A stretch of DNA of 64,000 bases, from positions 62,001 through 126,000 of the forward strand of contig NZ_FWFF01000003.1 in assembly GCF_900163715.1 (NCBI RefSeq), given 5' to 3'. Positions within the stretch are counted from its first letter, which is position 1; every line of letters begins with the position of its first letter. Shown here piece by piece: positions 1 to 8,908 of the stretch. The position numbers and the translations under genes are program-made. The stretch comes from Brevibacterium yomogidense (lineage in GTDB: Bacteria; Actinomycetota; Actinomycetes; Actinomycetales; Brevibacteriaceae). Below the pieces are notes generated by a model that saw only the letters and a program-made list of their open reading frames with translations, was not told where the DNA came from and made no database searches.

Positions 1-1112
1 TCAGTGAGCACGGTGGGCTCATAGAAATAGGGGCCGAGGTCCGGGCGGGCCCGTCCTCCCGCGAGGACGCGCGCACCCTGCGCAACTGCATCGTCGACGT
101 GCCGGGTGACGGTCTCCAGCTGCTGTGCACTGATGAGCGACCCCATGTCCGCCTCCCAGGTCAGGCCCGCACGGACGTCCATCGCGCTCACGTGCTCGAG
201 GAACCGATGCGTGAACGCGTCCCACTGGGAGTCGTGGACGTAGATGCGCTCCATGCTGATGCACAGCTGCCCGGAGTTCGAGAAGCACGCGGTCACCGCG
301 CCGACGGCGGCCCGTTCGACATCCGCGTCTTCCAGCACGAGCAGCGGGTTCTTCCCACCCAGCTCTGCGGAGAATCCGATGAGCCGATCTGCGCAGCGGG
401 TCGCGAGGGTCCGGCCCGTCGCCGTCGACCCTGTGAACACCATGTGGTCGGCGTGCTCGACGACCTCTCCCCCGACCTCGGGCCCGTCCCCCAGGACAAT
501 CTGGAGCAGACCGGGCGGCAGGCCCGCCTCCTCGAGCAGCGACAGCGCGTACAGCGCGGTGTGGGGTGTCTTGTCATCCGGCTTGAGGACCACTGCATTG
601 CCCGCCAGCAGCGCGGGCAGGGAGTCCGTCACGGGAAGCGTGAACGGGTAGTTCCACGGCGTGATGACGCCGACGACCCCGTAGGGCACCCGCCGTTCGA
701 CCGTGCTGGTGAGGAGCGGGATCGCTCCAGATCGTCGACGGTCCTTCAGCGCTGCGGGGCCGCGGTGGGCCAGATACCCGGCCCACAGTGCCACGTCCGT
801 CACCTCTTCGAACGCGCTGGCTCGGGACTTGCCGGTCTCCCGCTGGATCCAGGTGAGGAGTTCGGAGTTGTGGTCGAGCACCAGATCGCGGAAGCGCGTG
901 AGGACAGCGACACGGTCACGCATCGGTGTGCGCTCCCAGCGCTCCTGCGCTCCACGGGCACGGTCGAACCCCGTTGCGACATCCTCTCGAGAGGACCGCG
1001 GGAGCGTGCCGATGGGTGTGCCGTCGAACGGGCAGCGCACGTCCACGGTGCCACCGTCACCTTCGGCGGTGACCAGTGCAGCGAGGTCGGGTTTCATCGC
1101 CAGCGAGCTCAT
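1..1112 (-). CDS. NAD(P)-dependent succinate-semialdehyde-type aldehyde dehydrogenase (partial)
   Basis: Oxidises an aldehyde to the acid with NAD(P)+. The closest family is succinate-semialdehyde dehydrogenase (GabD2-like). About 370 residues are visible; the C-terminus lies beyond the left edge. The Rossmann-side motif TPWNYPF is at residues 151-157, the general base Glu250 sits in FSAELGGKNP, and the nucleophile Cys284 is in NSGQLCISMERIYV, all as expected for the family. I chose ATG at 1112, giving MSSLAMKPD. The gene is divergent from the AhpD-like gene. The substrate is inferred from similarity of the SGQLCIS/MERIYV and PWNYPF contexts, so another semialdehyde remains possible. Confidence 0.88.
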   Translation of the reverse strand, partial: MSSLAMKPDLAALVTAEGDGGTVDVRCPFDGTPIGTLPRSSREDVATGFDRARGAQERWERTPMRDRVAVLTRFRDLVLDHNSELLTWIQRETGKSRASAFEEVTDVALWAGYLAHRGPAALKDRRRSGAIPLLTSTVERRVPYGVVGVITPWNYPFTLPVTDSLPALLAGNAVVLKPDDKTPHTALYALSLLEEAGLPPGLLQIVLGDGPEVGGEVVEHADHMVFTGSTATGRTLATRCADRLIGFSAELGGKNPLLVLEDADVERAAVGAVTACFSNSGQLCISMERIYVHDSQWDAFTHRFLEHVSAMDVRAGLTWEADMGSLISAQQLETVTRHVDDAVAQGARVLAGGRARPDLGPYFYEPTVLT

Positions 1113-1218
1113 GGCTACACGGTAGCGCGATCCGCGCGCCGGGCTGAGGCGTCCTCAGAGCTCCGGGCCTCCAGCGCGCCGCGAGGCGGAGTGTGACACA
1201 GGTCGCTAGTGTGGGGCC

Positions 1219-1794
1219 ATGCGCTATCCGTATGAGGACATCGAGAACGTTCCTGACGACATCCGCGAGCAGATCCTCGCTGTGGCGGAGAAGACCGGGT
1301 TCGTCCCGAACGTCTTCCTGGGCCTGGCGCGGAGGCCGGCGGAGTTCCGCGCGTTCTTCGCGTACTACGACGCGCTCATGGAGAAGGAGACCGGCGGCCT
1401 CACGAAGGCGGACCGGGAGATGATCGTGACGACGACCTCGGCGGCCAACGGCTGTCTGTACTGCGTCGTCGCCCACGGCGCGGTGCTGCGGATCCTGTCG
1501 AAGGACCCGTACGTCGCAGATCAGGTCGCCGTCGACCATCGGCATGCGGACATCACCGACCGCCAGCGGGCGATGCTCGACTTCGCAATGAAGGTGACGG
1601 AAGAGCCGGCTGCCATCAGCGACGCGGACCACGAGGCTCTCGCGGCCCACGGGTTCGACGATGAGGACGCGTGGGACATCGCAGCGATCACCGCATTCTT
1701 CGGCCTGTCGAACCGGATGGCGCTGGTGGGCGGCATGCAGCCCAACCCCGAGTTCTACCTCATGGGCCGCGTGCCGCGGGAGAAGAAGGCGTAG
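1219..1794 (+). CDS. Peroxidase-related AhpD/carboxymuconolactone-decarboxylase-like protein
   Basis: 191 aa, of the AhpD-like all-helical fold. These enzymes use a CxxC pair to reduce hydroperoxides. Seen here: Cys79-Leu-Tyr-Cys82 followed by His86 (CLYCVVAHG), with Glu67 upstream in DREMI, the usual proton-relay arrangement. The C-terminal half (DITDRQRAMLDFAMKV) matches the uncharacterised peroxidase-related subgroup. The gene is divergent from the aldehyde dehydrogenase. The true substrate and electron donor are not visible from the sequence. Confidence 0.85.
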   Translation: MRYPYEDIENVPDDIREQILAVAEKTGFVPNVFLGLARRPAEFRAFFAYYDALMEKETGGLTKADREMIVTTTSAANGCLYCVVAHGAVLRILSKDPYVADQVAVDHRHADITDRQRAMLDFAMKVTEEPAAISDADHEALAAHGFDDEDAWDIAAITAFFGLSNRMALVGGMQPNPEFYLMGRVPREKKA

Positions 1795-1854
1795 GTCACC
1801 AGCGCAGACCGACACTGCTCACACCGATCGCCAAGGTCGTTCACATGAAACGAT

Positions 1855-1890
1855 GAGGTAGGTAGACTACCGCAGTACCTCGCTTTGACA
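1855..1890 (+). promoter_or_regulatory. Compound inverted repeat and -35-like TTGACA upstream of cstA
   Basis: Outer arms GAGGTA (1855-1860) and TACCTC (1876-1881) enclose an inner palindrome GGTAGACTACC (1861-1871). A TTGACA hexamer follows at 1885-1890, about 45 bases before the cstA ATG. The placement suits an operator or leader structure controlling the transporter. The -10 is not convincing and the regulator is unknown. Confidence 0.4.
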
Positions 1891-1934
1891 ACGATCATGT
1901 CTGTGCAACGACGCAGCGACGAAAGGCACACCGG

Positions 1935-3662
1935 ATGAGTCCCGTCCTCCTCATGGCGATCGGCCTCGCGATCCTGGCACTCGGGTACTTCGTGTACTCG
2001 AAGTACCTCGCGAATCGCGTGTATCAGCTGAACGACAGCTTCCGCACTCCCGCGCACGAACTGCGCGACGGGGTCGACTACGTTCCCACCAACAAGTTCG
2101 TCCTCTGGGGTCACCACTTCACCTCAGTCGCAGGCGCCGCCCCCATCGTGGGCCCGGCCGTCGCCCTCATCTGGGGTTGGGTCCCCGCATTCCTCTGGGT
2201 GACGATCGGCACGGTCTTCTTCGCAGGGATGCACGACTTCGGCGCCCTGTGGGCCTCCGTGCGGAACAAGGGACAGTCCATCGGCTCGCTGTCCGGCCGC
2301 TACATCGGCAAGCGCGGAGCGGGACTGTTCCTCATCGTCATCTTCATCCTCCTCCTCATGGTGATCGCCGCGTTCTCCGTGGTCATCACCAACCTCCTCA
2401 TCTCCACCCCCTCCGCGGTCATCCCGACCTGGGGCGCGATCGGCGTCGCACTGCTGGTCGGCGTGGCGGTGTACCGCCTGCGCATGCCGCTGCTGCCCGT
2501 CACCATCGTGGGCGTCGTCGCCCTCTATGCGCTCATCGTGCTGGGCGACGCGGTGCCAGTCGTCATTCCAGAGAACTTCCTCGGCATGACGCCGACGGTC
2601 TTCTGGATCCTCATGCTGTTCATCTACGGCGCGTTCGCGTCGCTGCTGCCGGTGTGGGTGCTTCTGCAGCCGCGTGACTACATCAACGGCGTGCAGCTCT
2701 TCATCGGGCTCATCCTCCTCTACGGCGCTGTTGTCATCGGCATGTTCGTCTCCGACGGTGCGCACGAGATCGTGGCGCCCGCCTTCAACATGAATGTGCC
2801 GGACGGCACACCCAGCATCGTTCCGCTGCTGTTCGTCACGATCGCCTGCGGCGCGATCTCCGGCTTCCACGGCATGGTGTCCTCCGGCACCAGTTCGAAG
2901 CAGCTCGACAAGGAGACCGACTCGCGGTTCGTCGGCTACTTCGGTGCGGTGGGCGAAGGCCTGCTGGCACTCGGCACGATCATCGCGATCTCTGCGGGTC
3001 TGCGCACCGTCGCAGAGTGGGAAGAGCTCTACAGCGCCTTCGGTGACGCCGGCATCCAGTCGTTCGTCCAGGGCGGCGGCATGCTCATGGAGGCCGGTCT
3101 CGGCCTGCCTGCTTCGCTGAGCGCCACCGTCCTTGCGACGATGGCAGTGCTGTTCGCTGCGACATCGCTGGACACCGGGTTCCGCCTCATGCGGTTCGTC
3201 GTCCAGGAGATGGGCGAGCGCGTCAATCTCAAGGTCGGCAAGTACGCCGCGACCGGCGTCGTCCTGGTGCTCGGCATGGGCCTCACGTTCTCGCAGGGCC
3301 TGGGCGCTGAAGGCGGTCTGCGCATCTGGCCCCTCTTCGGCACGACCAATCAGCTGATGGCATCGCTCACGCTCATGATCCTGGCAGTCATGCTGATCCG
3401 GAAGCGGCGCAATCCGTGGCCGGCGCTCATCCCGCTGGCGCTCGTGTTCACCATGTCCTTCTGGGCGGCGATCGAGCAGCTCTTCAGCTTCGCCGCACCG
3501 GGAAGCCAGGACTGGCTGCTGTTCATCATCGACTGCGTCATCATCGTGAGCAGTGTGCTCGTGGCGATCGAAGGAATCAGAGCGATCATCCGTGCGACCA
3601 AGGAGCCGCCGGAGCACGCCGATGAAGACGAGAAGCTCGTCGCGGTGCGCGAAGAGGTCTGA
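1935..3662 (+). CDS. cstA: CstA-family carbon starvation / pyruvate-type transporter
   Basis: 575-aa polytopic membrane protein of the CstA family, whose characterised members import peptides or pyruvate under carbon limitation. The N-terminal signature region is clear: a first helix ILALGYFVYSKYL, then FVLWGHHFTSVAGAAPIVGPA and the conserved GMHDFGALW. It is shorter than the roughly 700-aa E. coli CstA and matches the short actinobacterial form. The following cory-CC-star gene starts only 3 bases after the stop, so the two are probably cotranscribed. The substrate is inferred. Confidence 0.9.
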   Translation: MSPVLLMAIGLAILALGYFVYSKYLANRVYQLNDSFRTPAHELRDGVDYVPTNKFVLWGHHFTSVAGAAPIVGPAVALIWGWVPAFLWVTIGTVFFAGMHDFGALWASVRNKGQSIGSLSGRYIGKRGAGLFLIVIFILLLMVIAAFSVVITNLLISTPSAVIPTWGAIGVALLVGVAVYRLRMPLLPVTIVGVVALYALIVLGDAVPVVIPENFLGMTPTVFWILMLFIYGAFASLLPVWVLLQPRDYINGVQLFIGLILLYGAVVIGMFVSDGAHEIVAPAFNMNVPDGTPSIVPLLFVTIACGAISGFHGMVSSGTSSKQLDKETDSRFVGYFGAVGEGLLALGTIIAISAGLRTVAEWEELYSAFGDAGIQSFVQGGGMLMEAGLGLPASLSATVLATMAVLFAATSLDTGFRLMRFVVQEMGERVNLKVGKYAATGVVLVLGMGLTFSQGLGAEGGLRIWPLFGTTNQLMASLTLMILAVMLIRKRRNPWPALIPLALVFTMSFWAAIEQLFSFAAPGSQDWLLFIIDCVIIVSSVLVAIEGIRAIIRATKEPPEHADEDEKLVAVREEV

Positions 3663-3665
3663 TCA

Positions 3666-3971
3666 GTGACCGACGGCACCGGTTCGAACGCGGCCCGGCC
3701 CTGGGCGATGGATCTCGCCCAGCGCTGGGCCGCGTTCCGTGACGGTCTGGAAGAGTTCTACAAGGGCCCGTACCGGCAGATGTTCGCCCGCGAGAAGCGC
3801 GATGAGGACGATTTCTTCACCCTCATCGTGCTGGGCGAGGCGCTGGGCGTCCCCGACCCTGCCGCCTACTACACGGCGGAGTTCCTCCCCAGCCTCTACC
3901 AGGACTTCCACGCATGGCACCGACGCATGGGCATGCCCGACTCACCTCTGGACCACATAGCATGCTGCTGA
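3666..3971 (+). CDS. cory-CC-star family small protein
   Basis: 101 aa from a GTG start 3 bases after cstA. It ends in Cys-Cys-stop (DHIACC), the signature of the actinobacterial cory-CC-star family of unknown function. The interior is acidic and aromatic-rich (EEFYKGPYRQMF, DDFFTLIVLGEALG). The two Cys codons and the stop overlap the start of the downstream ArsA-like ATPase, so the pair is likely translationally coupled. The paired terminal cysteines and ArsA neighbour suggest metal or thiol chemistry, but that is inference. Confidence 0.85.
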   Translation: MTDGTGSNAARPWAMDLAQRWAAFRDGLEEFYKGPYRQMFAREKRDEDDFFTLIVLGEALGVPDPAAYYTAEFLPSLYQDFHAWHRRMGMPDSPLDHIACC

Positions 3972-4945
3972 CTGCGATCGGCGGACTCCGTGTCGTCTTC
4001 GTCGGAGGCAAGGGAGGGGTCGGCAAGACGACCGTCGCCTCGACTGTCGCCGTTGCCCGGGCACTCGAAGGCGCCCGAGTGCTCGTCGTCTCCACGGACC
4101 CCGCCCACAATCTGGGACACCTGTGGGATCGCGCGGTCGGCGATGAACCCGTGCGGCTGGCGACCTTCACAGAGGATGGGTCCGCCGGCGGCCTCGTCGA
4201 TGGGATGGAGATCGACCCGCGAGCGACCCTGGATCGGCACCTCGCGTCCGTCGAGCGGACAATGCGACGGATGCTGCCTGAACGCATGCGTCCTCACGCC
4301 GAGCGTCACCTCGAGATGGCGCGCGAAGCTCCGGGCAGCTTCGAGGCCGCGGTCCTCGAACGAGTGGCCGACGCCGCCGCACTGGGCATGGACGAGTACG
4401 ACCTGGTCGTCTTCGACACCGCGCCGTCCGGGCACACCCTCAGGCTCCTCTCGCTGCCGGGACAGCTCACCACGTGGACGGAATCGCTGCTGAAGAACCG
4501 TGATCGCTCCGAGCGGTACGCGTCAGCGATGCGCAGCATTGCGGGCACCTCCGGCGATGATCCTGCAACGGCGGCGGATGCAGAGCTGCGTCGCACCCTC
4601 ATCCGGCGCAGGGACCGATTCGAGAACCTGCGCGCGGTCGTGACGGATCGTGCGCGCACGGGGTTCCTCATCGTCTTCACTCCGGAGCGGATGCCCGTGG
4701 CGGAGACGCTGGAGCTCGCCGATTCGCTGACGGATCTCCACGTCCCCCTCGCAGCGCTCGTCGCCAACCGCCGGTCGCCCGCGGACGCAGGTGAGCTGCT
4801 GAGCGCGCGCCGTGACGTCGAAGAGCCGCAGCTGCACCGGGTGAGGGCCGCGCTTCCCCACGTTCCGCTGACCGAGCTGCCGCTGGTCTCCGGCGAACTG
4901 GTGGGCCACGATGCGCTCGTCGACTTCGCCCGGAGCCTCACCTGA
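3962..4945 (+). CDS. ArsA-family (GET3-like) P-loop ATPase
   Basis: 327 aa from ATG at 3962. A start at 3914 is possible in frame but would bury more of the upstream gene. The deviant Walker A GGKGGVGKTT lies near residues 15-24, switch I is STDPAHNLGHLWD, and the switch II region is DTAPSGHTLRLLSLPGQL. This is the ArsA/TRC40 class, which powers arsenite pumps or guides tail-anchored and metal cargo. No ArsB or ArsR gene is nearby, so arsenic resistance is not supported. The partner is probably the overlapping cory-CC-star protein. Confidence 0.88.
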   Translation: MLLTAIGGLRVVFVGGKGGVGKTTVASTVAVARALEGARVLVVSTDPAHNLGHLWDRAVGDEPVRLATFTEDGSAGGLVDGMEIDPRATLDRHLASVERTMRRMLPERMRPHAERHLEMAREAPGSFEAAVLERVADAAALGMDEYDLVVFDTAPSGHTLRLLSLPGQLTTWTESLLKNRDRSERYASAMRSIAGTSGDDPATAADAELRRTLIRRRDRFENLRAVVTDRARTGFLIVFTPERMPVAETLELADSLTDLHVPLAALVANRRSPADAGELLSARRDVEEPQLHRVRAALPHVPLTELPLVSGELVGHDALVDFARSLT

Positions 4946-4999
4946 TCAGCACCAGGGTCAGCGGCAGCGGCAGCCATAGCGATTGCGATAGCCCCGGCA

Positions 5000-5422
5000 T
5001 CACCATCCGCGGAGCGGACGCTCCCAATTGCCGCACGGGTTCACCGCGCCCCGCCGCACACCCGCGCACGGGGGCATGACGTCCGGCGGACCGCCCTCGA
5101 GGCAGGTCGCCTCCCCCTGCGCGTCCTCGACCCACCGGTCCCTGGACCACAGCGCGAACGCCGGTTCGTAGGCGTTGAGGAAGATCTCGCAGTCGCAGCA
5201 GCATGCACCCAGCCGGGAGAGCCGTTTGACGATCGCGGTCGCGCGAGGCGCGGAGGCGTCCCGGTACTGCAGCGTGAAGCGGTGGGTGTTGTCGCAGCCG
5301 AAGCTGCGCAGCTGACGGTCGACGAAGCAGACGAGGCACTCCCCCATCTCTGGGGTCATGAGCGCCAGCGCTGCGTCCCGGACAATGCGTTCCGCCTCTG
5401 CGGATTTCGTGTTCGCTTTCAT
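5000..5422 (-). CDS. DUF2695 domain-containing protein
   Basis: 140 aa from ATG at 5422 (MKANTKSAEAER). A Cys/His-rich core is visible: GECLVCFVDRQLRSFGCDNTHRF followed by LGACCCDCEIFLNAY, the DUF2695 pattern. The spacing of cysteines and histidine suggests a zinc-binding fold, but no function is known. The gene is convergent with the ArsA-like gene, with 54 bases between the stops and no obvious terminator. The C-terminal tail after about residue 105 is low in recognisable features. Confidence 0.75.
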   Translation of the reverse strand: MKANTKSAEAERIVRDAALALMTPEMGECLVCFVDRQLRSFGCDNTHRFTLQYRDASAPRATAIVKRLSRLGACCCDCEIFLNAYEPAFALWSRDRWVEDAQGEATCLEGGPPDVMPPCAGVRRGAVNPCGNWERPLRGW

Positions 5423-5681
5423 AACCGAACATTCGCATGAGCCACGGACACAACTCACCAGCCCGACCGATCACTCGCAACCAGTGATGCACAGCCGGCA
5501 CCGCACAGCCGGCACCGCGCAGACCACGCCCCAACCCCCGCGGAATCCGCACGATCCAGCCCGCGCTCAGACAGGGCACGCGCGCCGGTCAGTCGGCTTC
5601 GGTACCGTCGAGGGTTGGCCAGCGAGCATCGCCCGCACGCTCGGGCGACCGCAGACGAACAGTCTTCAGTCAGGAGTACGC

Positions 5682-6500
5682 GTGCAGTTTCGAACGATGG
5701 GCATGGGAATCGGTGCGGTCGGCTTCGCACTGACGGTCGCGGCATGCGGCGGCTCCGGCGGCTCGGAGGCCGCCCCCGAAGGGCAGGAGACTCCCGCCGC
5801 GGAACAGGGGCAGGACCCCGCAGCCGGTGGCGCAGCGGCCGAAGGCGAGCAGCCCGCGGCACCGGAACCCGACCTCGAAGGCATTCCCGACGTCGTCGCA
5901 GACGTCAACGGCACGGAGATCACGAAGGACGAGTTCACCGGGGTCTACGAGAGCCAGTTCCAGCAGATGGCGATGCAGTCGCAGGCATCGGGCCAGGAAG
6001 TCGATCAGGACAAGCTGAAGAGCGACACGCTGGACAGCCTCATCGGCGTCGAGCTCCTCGAGCAGGAGGCCACCGACCGCGGCATCGAGGTCGACGATTC
6101 CCAGGTCGACGAGGCCCTCACGGAGACGGCCGAGACGAACCAGATGAGCGCCGACGACTTCCTCGCCGCCATGGAGCAGCAGGGCATGCCGGAGGAAGAG
6201 GTCCGCGAGCAGCTCACCTCGCAGGAGACCGTCGGCAAGCTCGTCGAGGACGAGAACGGCGGGTTCGAGGCGAGCGAGGAGGAGCTGCAGGAGGCCTACG
6301 ACCAGGCGAAGTCGCAGCAGGAGCAGATGGCGCAGCAGCCCCAGCAGGGTCAGCAGGCCCAGCAGCCGCAGGAGATGCCCCCGTTCGAGGACATGAAGCC
6401 GCAGCTCGAGGATCAGGTGACGCAGCAGAAGGAGGCAGAGGCGACTGACGCCCTCGCCACAGAACTGCGCGAAGAAGCGGACGTGACCACCAATCTCTGA
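5682..6500 (+). CDS. SurA N-terminal domain lipoprotein (chaperone-like)
   Basis: 272 aa from GTG at 5682, which has GGAG five bases upstream; longer in-frame starts lack a signal peptide. A short hydrophobic segment ends in the lipobox TVAAC, so it should be lipidated and anchored outside the membrane. A low-complexity Pro/Glu/Gln linker follows, then a SurA_N-like region (VADVNGTEITKDEF, LDSLIGVELLEQEA). No parvulin isomerase domain is visible. The C-terminus is glutamine-rich (QQPQQGQQAQQPQ). Role: probable folding helper for exported proteins, inferred from the family. Confidence 0.8.
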   Translation: MQFRTMGMGIGAVGFALTVAACGGSGGSEAAPEGQETPAAEQGQDPAAGGAAAEGEQPAAPEPDLEGIPDVVADVNGTEITKDEFTGVYESQFQQMAMQSQASGQEVDQDKLKSDTLDSLIGVELLEQEATDRGIEVDDSQVDEALTETAETNQMSADDFLAAMEQQGMPEEEVREQLTSQETVGKLVEDENGGFEASEEELQEAYDQAKSQQEQMAQQPQQGQQAQQPQEMPPFEDMKPQLEDQVTQQKEAEATDALATELREEADVTTNL

Positions 6501-6518
6501 GGCATGACGGTCGGCCCG

Positions 6519-6560
6519 TGAACCGTGACCGTCGACCCCTGAACCGTGACCGTCAGCCCC
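6519..6560. repeat. Two tandem 21-bp repeats at the 3' end of the TDT gene
   Basis: Units TGAACCGTGACCGTCGACCC and TGAACCGTGACCGTCAGCCC (each followed by one more C) lie head to tail at 6519-6539 and 6540-6560. A degenerate third unit may precede them. The second copy covers the stop codon of the minus-strand transporter (6553-6555). Likely a slippage-prone short repeat between convergent genes. Confidence 0.7.
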
Positions 6561-7599
6561 TGACGCGCCGCACGCTGCTGACGACGAAGCCCACGGCCAC
6601 CGCCAGCCACGCGCACACGGCGACGCCCAGGAAGACGGTGCCCACGGCCTCGAGCGCGGGGATGCGGTCGACCCGACCCAGCTGGAGCGACGCGACCGCG
6701 AACATCCCCAGCGGGAAGACCATCGACCACAGTGCGGGCGTGTAGCGCAGGGGCACCCGGTGGACGACGTGCCGCCAGATCCCGGCGCCCGCGAACATGG
6801 GGATGAGCCACGCGGCGAAGCACCAGAAGATGACGACCGTCGCACTGACGAGTGACCGCGAGGCATCGATCATCGGCGTCGACGGCATGTCTGCGATGCC
6901 GGCGCCTGCGACGACGGATATCGCCAGCGCTCCCATCGCGACCCAGTACGGCGCATCGAACTGCTCCGGAGTCACACCGTGGTGGACGAAGCGCAGCGTC
7001 ACGAGCACGGCGATGCCGGCATAGAGCAGCGTGCCGACGGACCACGACATCACCGTGAGGATGCCGATGAGGTGCGAGTACTGCGGGACCAGCGGCAGGA
7101 CTGCTGCGAGCGCGACGGCCACCGACTGCGAACCCACCGACCAGATGAACCACGTGCCGTTGGTGCGGGCGAGGATCGGCTCCCCATCGCGCGCCATGAG
7201 GACCTGCCACGGCAGCACGTATCCGAGCACCAGCCACACCGCGGCCGCCACGACCACCAGGCCCACGGACACCGGCGCGAACCGCGTCTCCAGCAGGCCG
7301 ACCGACAGCACACCCGTGCCAGCCACGATCGTGAAGTAGCCGAATGTCTTCTCCGGGTCGCGCTGGTCCGCCTTCACCCGCTCGCGATGGCGGAACCAGC
7401 GCAGCGCGTAGAGCAGGGCCAGCACCACATATGCGACGAGCGCGATCACCAGGAGGATCGTCGCCGCCCATCCGACGCCCACGGTGTCCAGACCGATCGC
7501 CACGATGCCCGTCGCCATGACGAGCGCGAAGTACCCCGGCGACAGCCCCGCGAGGGCACGGTCGAATCGCTGCACGGGAGAGCTGATCGTGGTCGTCAC
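6553..7599 (-). CDS. TDT-family (TehA/SLAC1-like) C4-dicarboxylate or anion exporter
   Basis: About 348 aa with roughly ten hydrophobic segments. The first, SPGYFALVMATGIVAIG, is the hallmark opening of the tellurite-resistance/dicarboxylate transporter (TDT) family. Related proteins export malate, sulfite or other anions. I placed the start at GTG 7599 because the sequence upstream is unlike the family; GGGAGG abuts that GTG directly, so the start is uncertain and an in-frame ATG exists at 7716. No linked metabolic gene identifies the substrate. Confidence 0.82.
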   Translation of the reverse strand: MTTTISSPVQRFDRALAGLSPGYFALVMATGIVAIGLDTVGVGWAATILLVIALVAYVVLALLYALRWFRHRERVKADQRDPEKTFGYFTIVAGTGVLSVGLLETRFAPVSVGLVVVAAAVWLVLGYVLPWQVLMARDGEPILARTNGTWFIWSVGSQSVAVALAAVLPLVPQYSHLIGILTVMSWSVGTLLYAGIAVLVTLRFVHHGVTPEQFDAPYWVAMGALAISVVAGAGIADMPSTPMIDASRSLVSATVVIFWCFAAWLIPMFAGAGIWRHVVHRVPLRYTPALWSMVFPLGMFAVASLQLGRVDRIPALEAVGTVFLGVAVCAWLAVAVGFVVSSVRRVRG

Positions 7600-7673
7600 C
7601 CTCCCATTGTGGCCGCATCCCGCTGCCGAGGTCCCGCGCGGGTCACCGCTCACGACCCCGGCGCCGCTGGCAG

Positions 7674-8132
7674 TCACCTCCGGCGACGCCTGCTGCGCGC
7701 GGGCGTCCTCGCCCAATCACCCCGGACGAACCGGACGAGTCGAATAAGGCCGATGACCGCGGCGGCGCCGTAGAAGAGCGCACCGATCGCGAACGCGGGG
7801 ATCGTGAACCCGGGGGCGTAGCGCCATCCGCCGATCACCGGCACGCCGAGTGATTCGAGGAGGGCGCAGAACGCGCAGCCCACCGCAGTCGCACCGGCGG
7901 CGGCGACGAGGAGCACCCGACCGACCAACCGCTCCTCGCCGATGAGCTGCGCGATGCCGACCAGCAGGCATCCGCCGAAGAACAGCAGGCAGAGCAGACC
8001 GATCGGATGGCCCGGGCCGACCACGATGACAACCCCGGCCACGACGAACAGGGACGACACGACGATCAGCTTGATCGCGTCACGTCGCCGCTTGCGCACC
8101 ACCTCGGCGAAGTACCTCTCGAACTCGGACAC
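7674..8132 (-). CDS. Hypothetical four-helix membrane protein
   Basis: 152 aa from GTG at 8132 (MSEFERYFAEVVRKRRRDA). A basic N-terminal stretch precedes four predicted membrane segments: LIVVSSLFVVAGVVIVVG, GLLCLLFFGGCLLVG, LLVAAAGATAVGCAFCALL and FAIGALFYGAAAVIGLI. The tail is very basic (RTPARSRRRRR). I do not recognise the family. It lies between the TDT gene and the divergent TetR gene. Confidence 0.6.
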   Translation of the reverse strand: MSEFERYFAEVVRKRRRDAIKLIVVSSLFVVAGVVIVVGPGHPIGLLCLLFFGGCLLVGIAQLIGEERLVGRVLLVAAAGATAVGCAFCALLESLGVPVIGGWRYAPGFTIPAFAIGALFYGAAAVIGLIRLVRFVRGDWARTPARSRRRRR

Positions 8133-8190
8133 CGTCCCAGGGTATCCGCGCCCCCGTGCACACGACGGGTGTGACGGCCGTCGCCTCTCC

Positions 8191-8230
8191 TTGCAGTCAG
8201 TGCAATTATGCGCGTACTGTAATTCGCGCG
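8191..8230 (+). promoter_or_regulatory. Promoter and possible operator of the TetR gene; leaderless start
   Basis: TTGCAG at 8191-8196 and TACTGT at 8215-8220 are separated by 18 bases. The expected start point lies within a few bases of the ATG at 8231, and no Shine-Dalgarno sequence precedes it, so the mRNA is probably leaderless. GCGCG (8210-8214) and CGCGC (8225-8229) flank the -10 as an inverted repeat, a plausible autoregulatory operator. Confidence 0.5.
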
Positions 8231-8908
8231 ATGACAACACACGAGACACCACCAGACATCAGCCTGCGCGAACGGAAGAAGCTGGAGACCCGACGCATGA
8301 TCCGTCGGGTCGCCCTGGACCTCGCGATGGAGCACGGCCTCGAGGAGCTCACCGTCGAGGCGATCGCCCAGGCAGCGGAGATCTCGCCGCGCACGTTCTT
8401 CAACTACTTCTCCCACAAGGAGGACGCGCTGGTGACTGACGCCGCAGCAGCCGCGTCGGCACTGCATCCGGCGATCGTCGCGCGGCCCGCGGAGGAGTCT
8501 CCCCTCCACGCGATCCGGGCCGTGATCACGGAGCATGACCTCTTCTCCCTCATGAACACGGATCGCGATCGCACGCTCGCGCGGCAGAAGCTCGTGCAGC
8601 AGCATCCGACCCTCACCTCGCGCCAGCTGGGGCAGCACGCACTGATGGAGCAGGCGCTCAGAGACGCGGTCGCAGAGCGACTGGGCACGGACCCGGAATC
8701 GGATCTGCGCCCCGCGCTCGTCGCCGGTGTGGCGGGATCCGTCATGCGCATCGCAATACAGCGGTGGACCGCGAGCGACGACACGAAGCTGAGCGATCTG
8801 CTCGTGTCCGCATTCGACATGCTCGAGCAGGGTCTTCTCTCACACGCGCCCGTCGACGCGAGCGCCTCAGACGCAGCCTCGCAGGCAGGAGGGAACCCGC
8901 ATGAGTGA
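8231..8908 (+). CDS. TetR-family transcriptional regulator
   Basis: 225 aa from ATG at 8231. An N-terminal helix-turn-helix is clear (LTVEAIAQAAEISPRTFFNYFSHKEDALV), followed by an all-helical ligand-binding half. It overlaps the downstream MFS drug exporter by 8 bases, the standard arrangement in which the repressor controls its exporter and itself. The ligand is unknown but would be expected to be an exporter substrate. Confidence 0.92.
   Translation: MTTHETPPDISLRERKKLETRRMIRRVALDLAMEHGLEELTVEAIAQAAEISPRTFFNYFSHKEDALVTDAAAAASALHPAIVARPAEESPLHAIRAVITEHDLFSLMNTDRDRTLARQKLVQQHPTLTSRQLGQHALMEQALRDAVAERLGTDPESDLRPALVAGVAGSVMRIAIQRWTASDDTKLSDLLVSAFDMLEQGLLSHAPVDASASDAASQAGGNPHE

Noticed and set aside
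99..1196. 365-codon plus-strand frame at the left edge
   Set aside because: The minus strand encodes an aldehyde dehydrogenase with all catalytic residues.
2124..3617. Long minus-strand open frame of 497 codons opposite cstA
   Set aside because: Product is rich in Asp, Glu, His and Arg with no domain; it mirrors the codon bias of the well-supported transporter on the other strand.
3914..3961. Earlier ATG at 3914 as the ArsA-like start
   Set aside because: It would add 16 residues not seen before the P-loop in the family; ATG 3962 puts GGKGGVGKT at the usual position.
4938..5579. 213-codon minus-strand frame overlapping DUF2695
   Set aside because: A different frame in the same place gives the DUF2695 motif set, so this one is a shadow.
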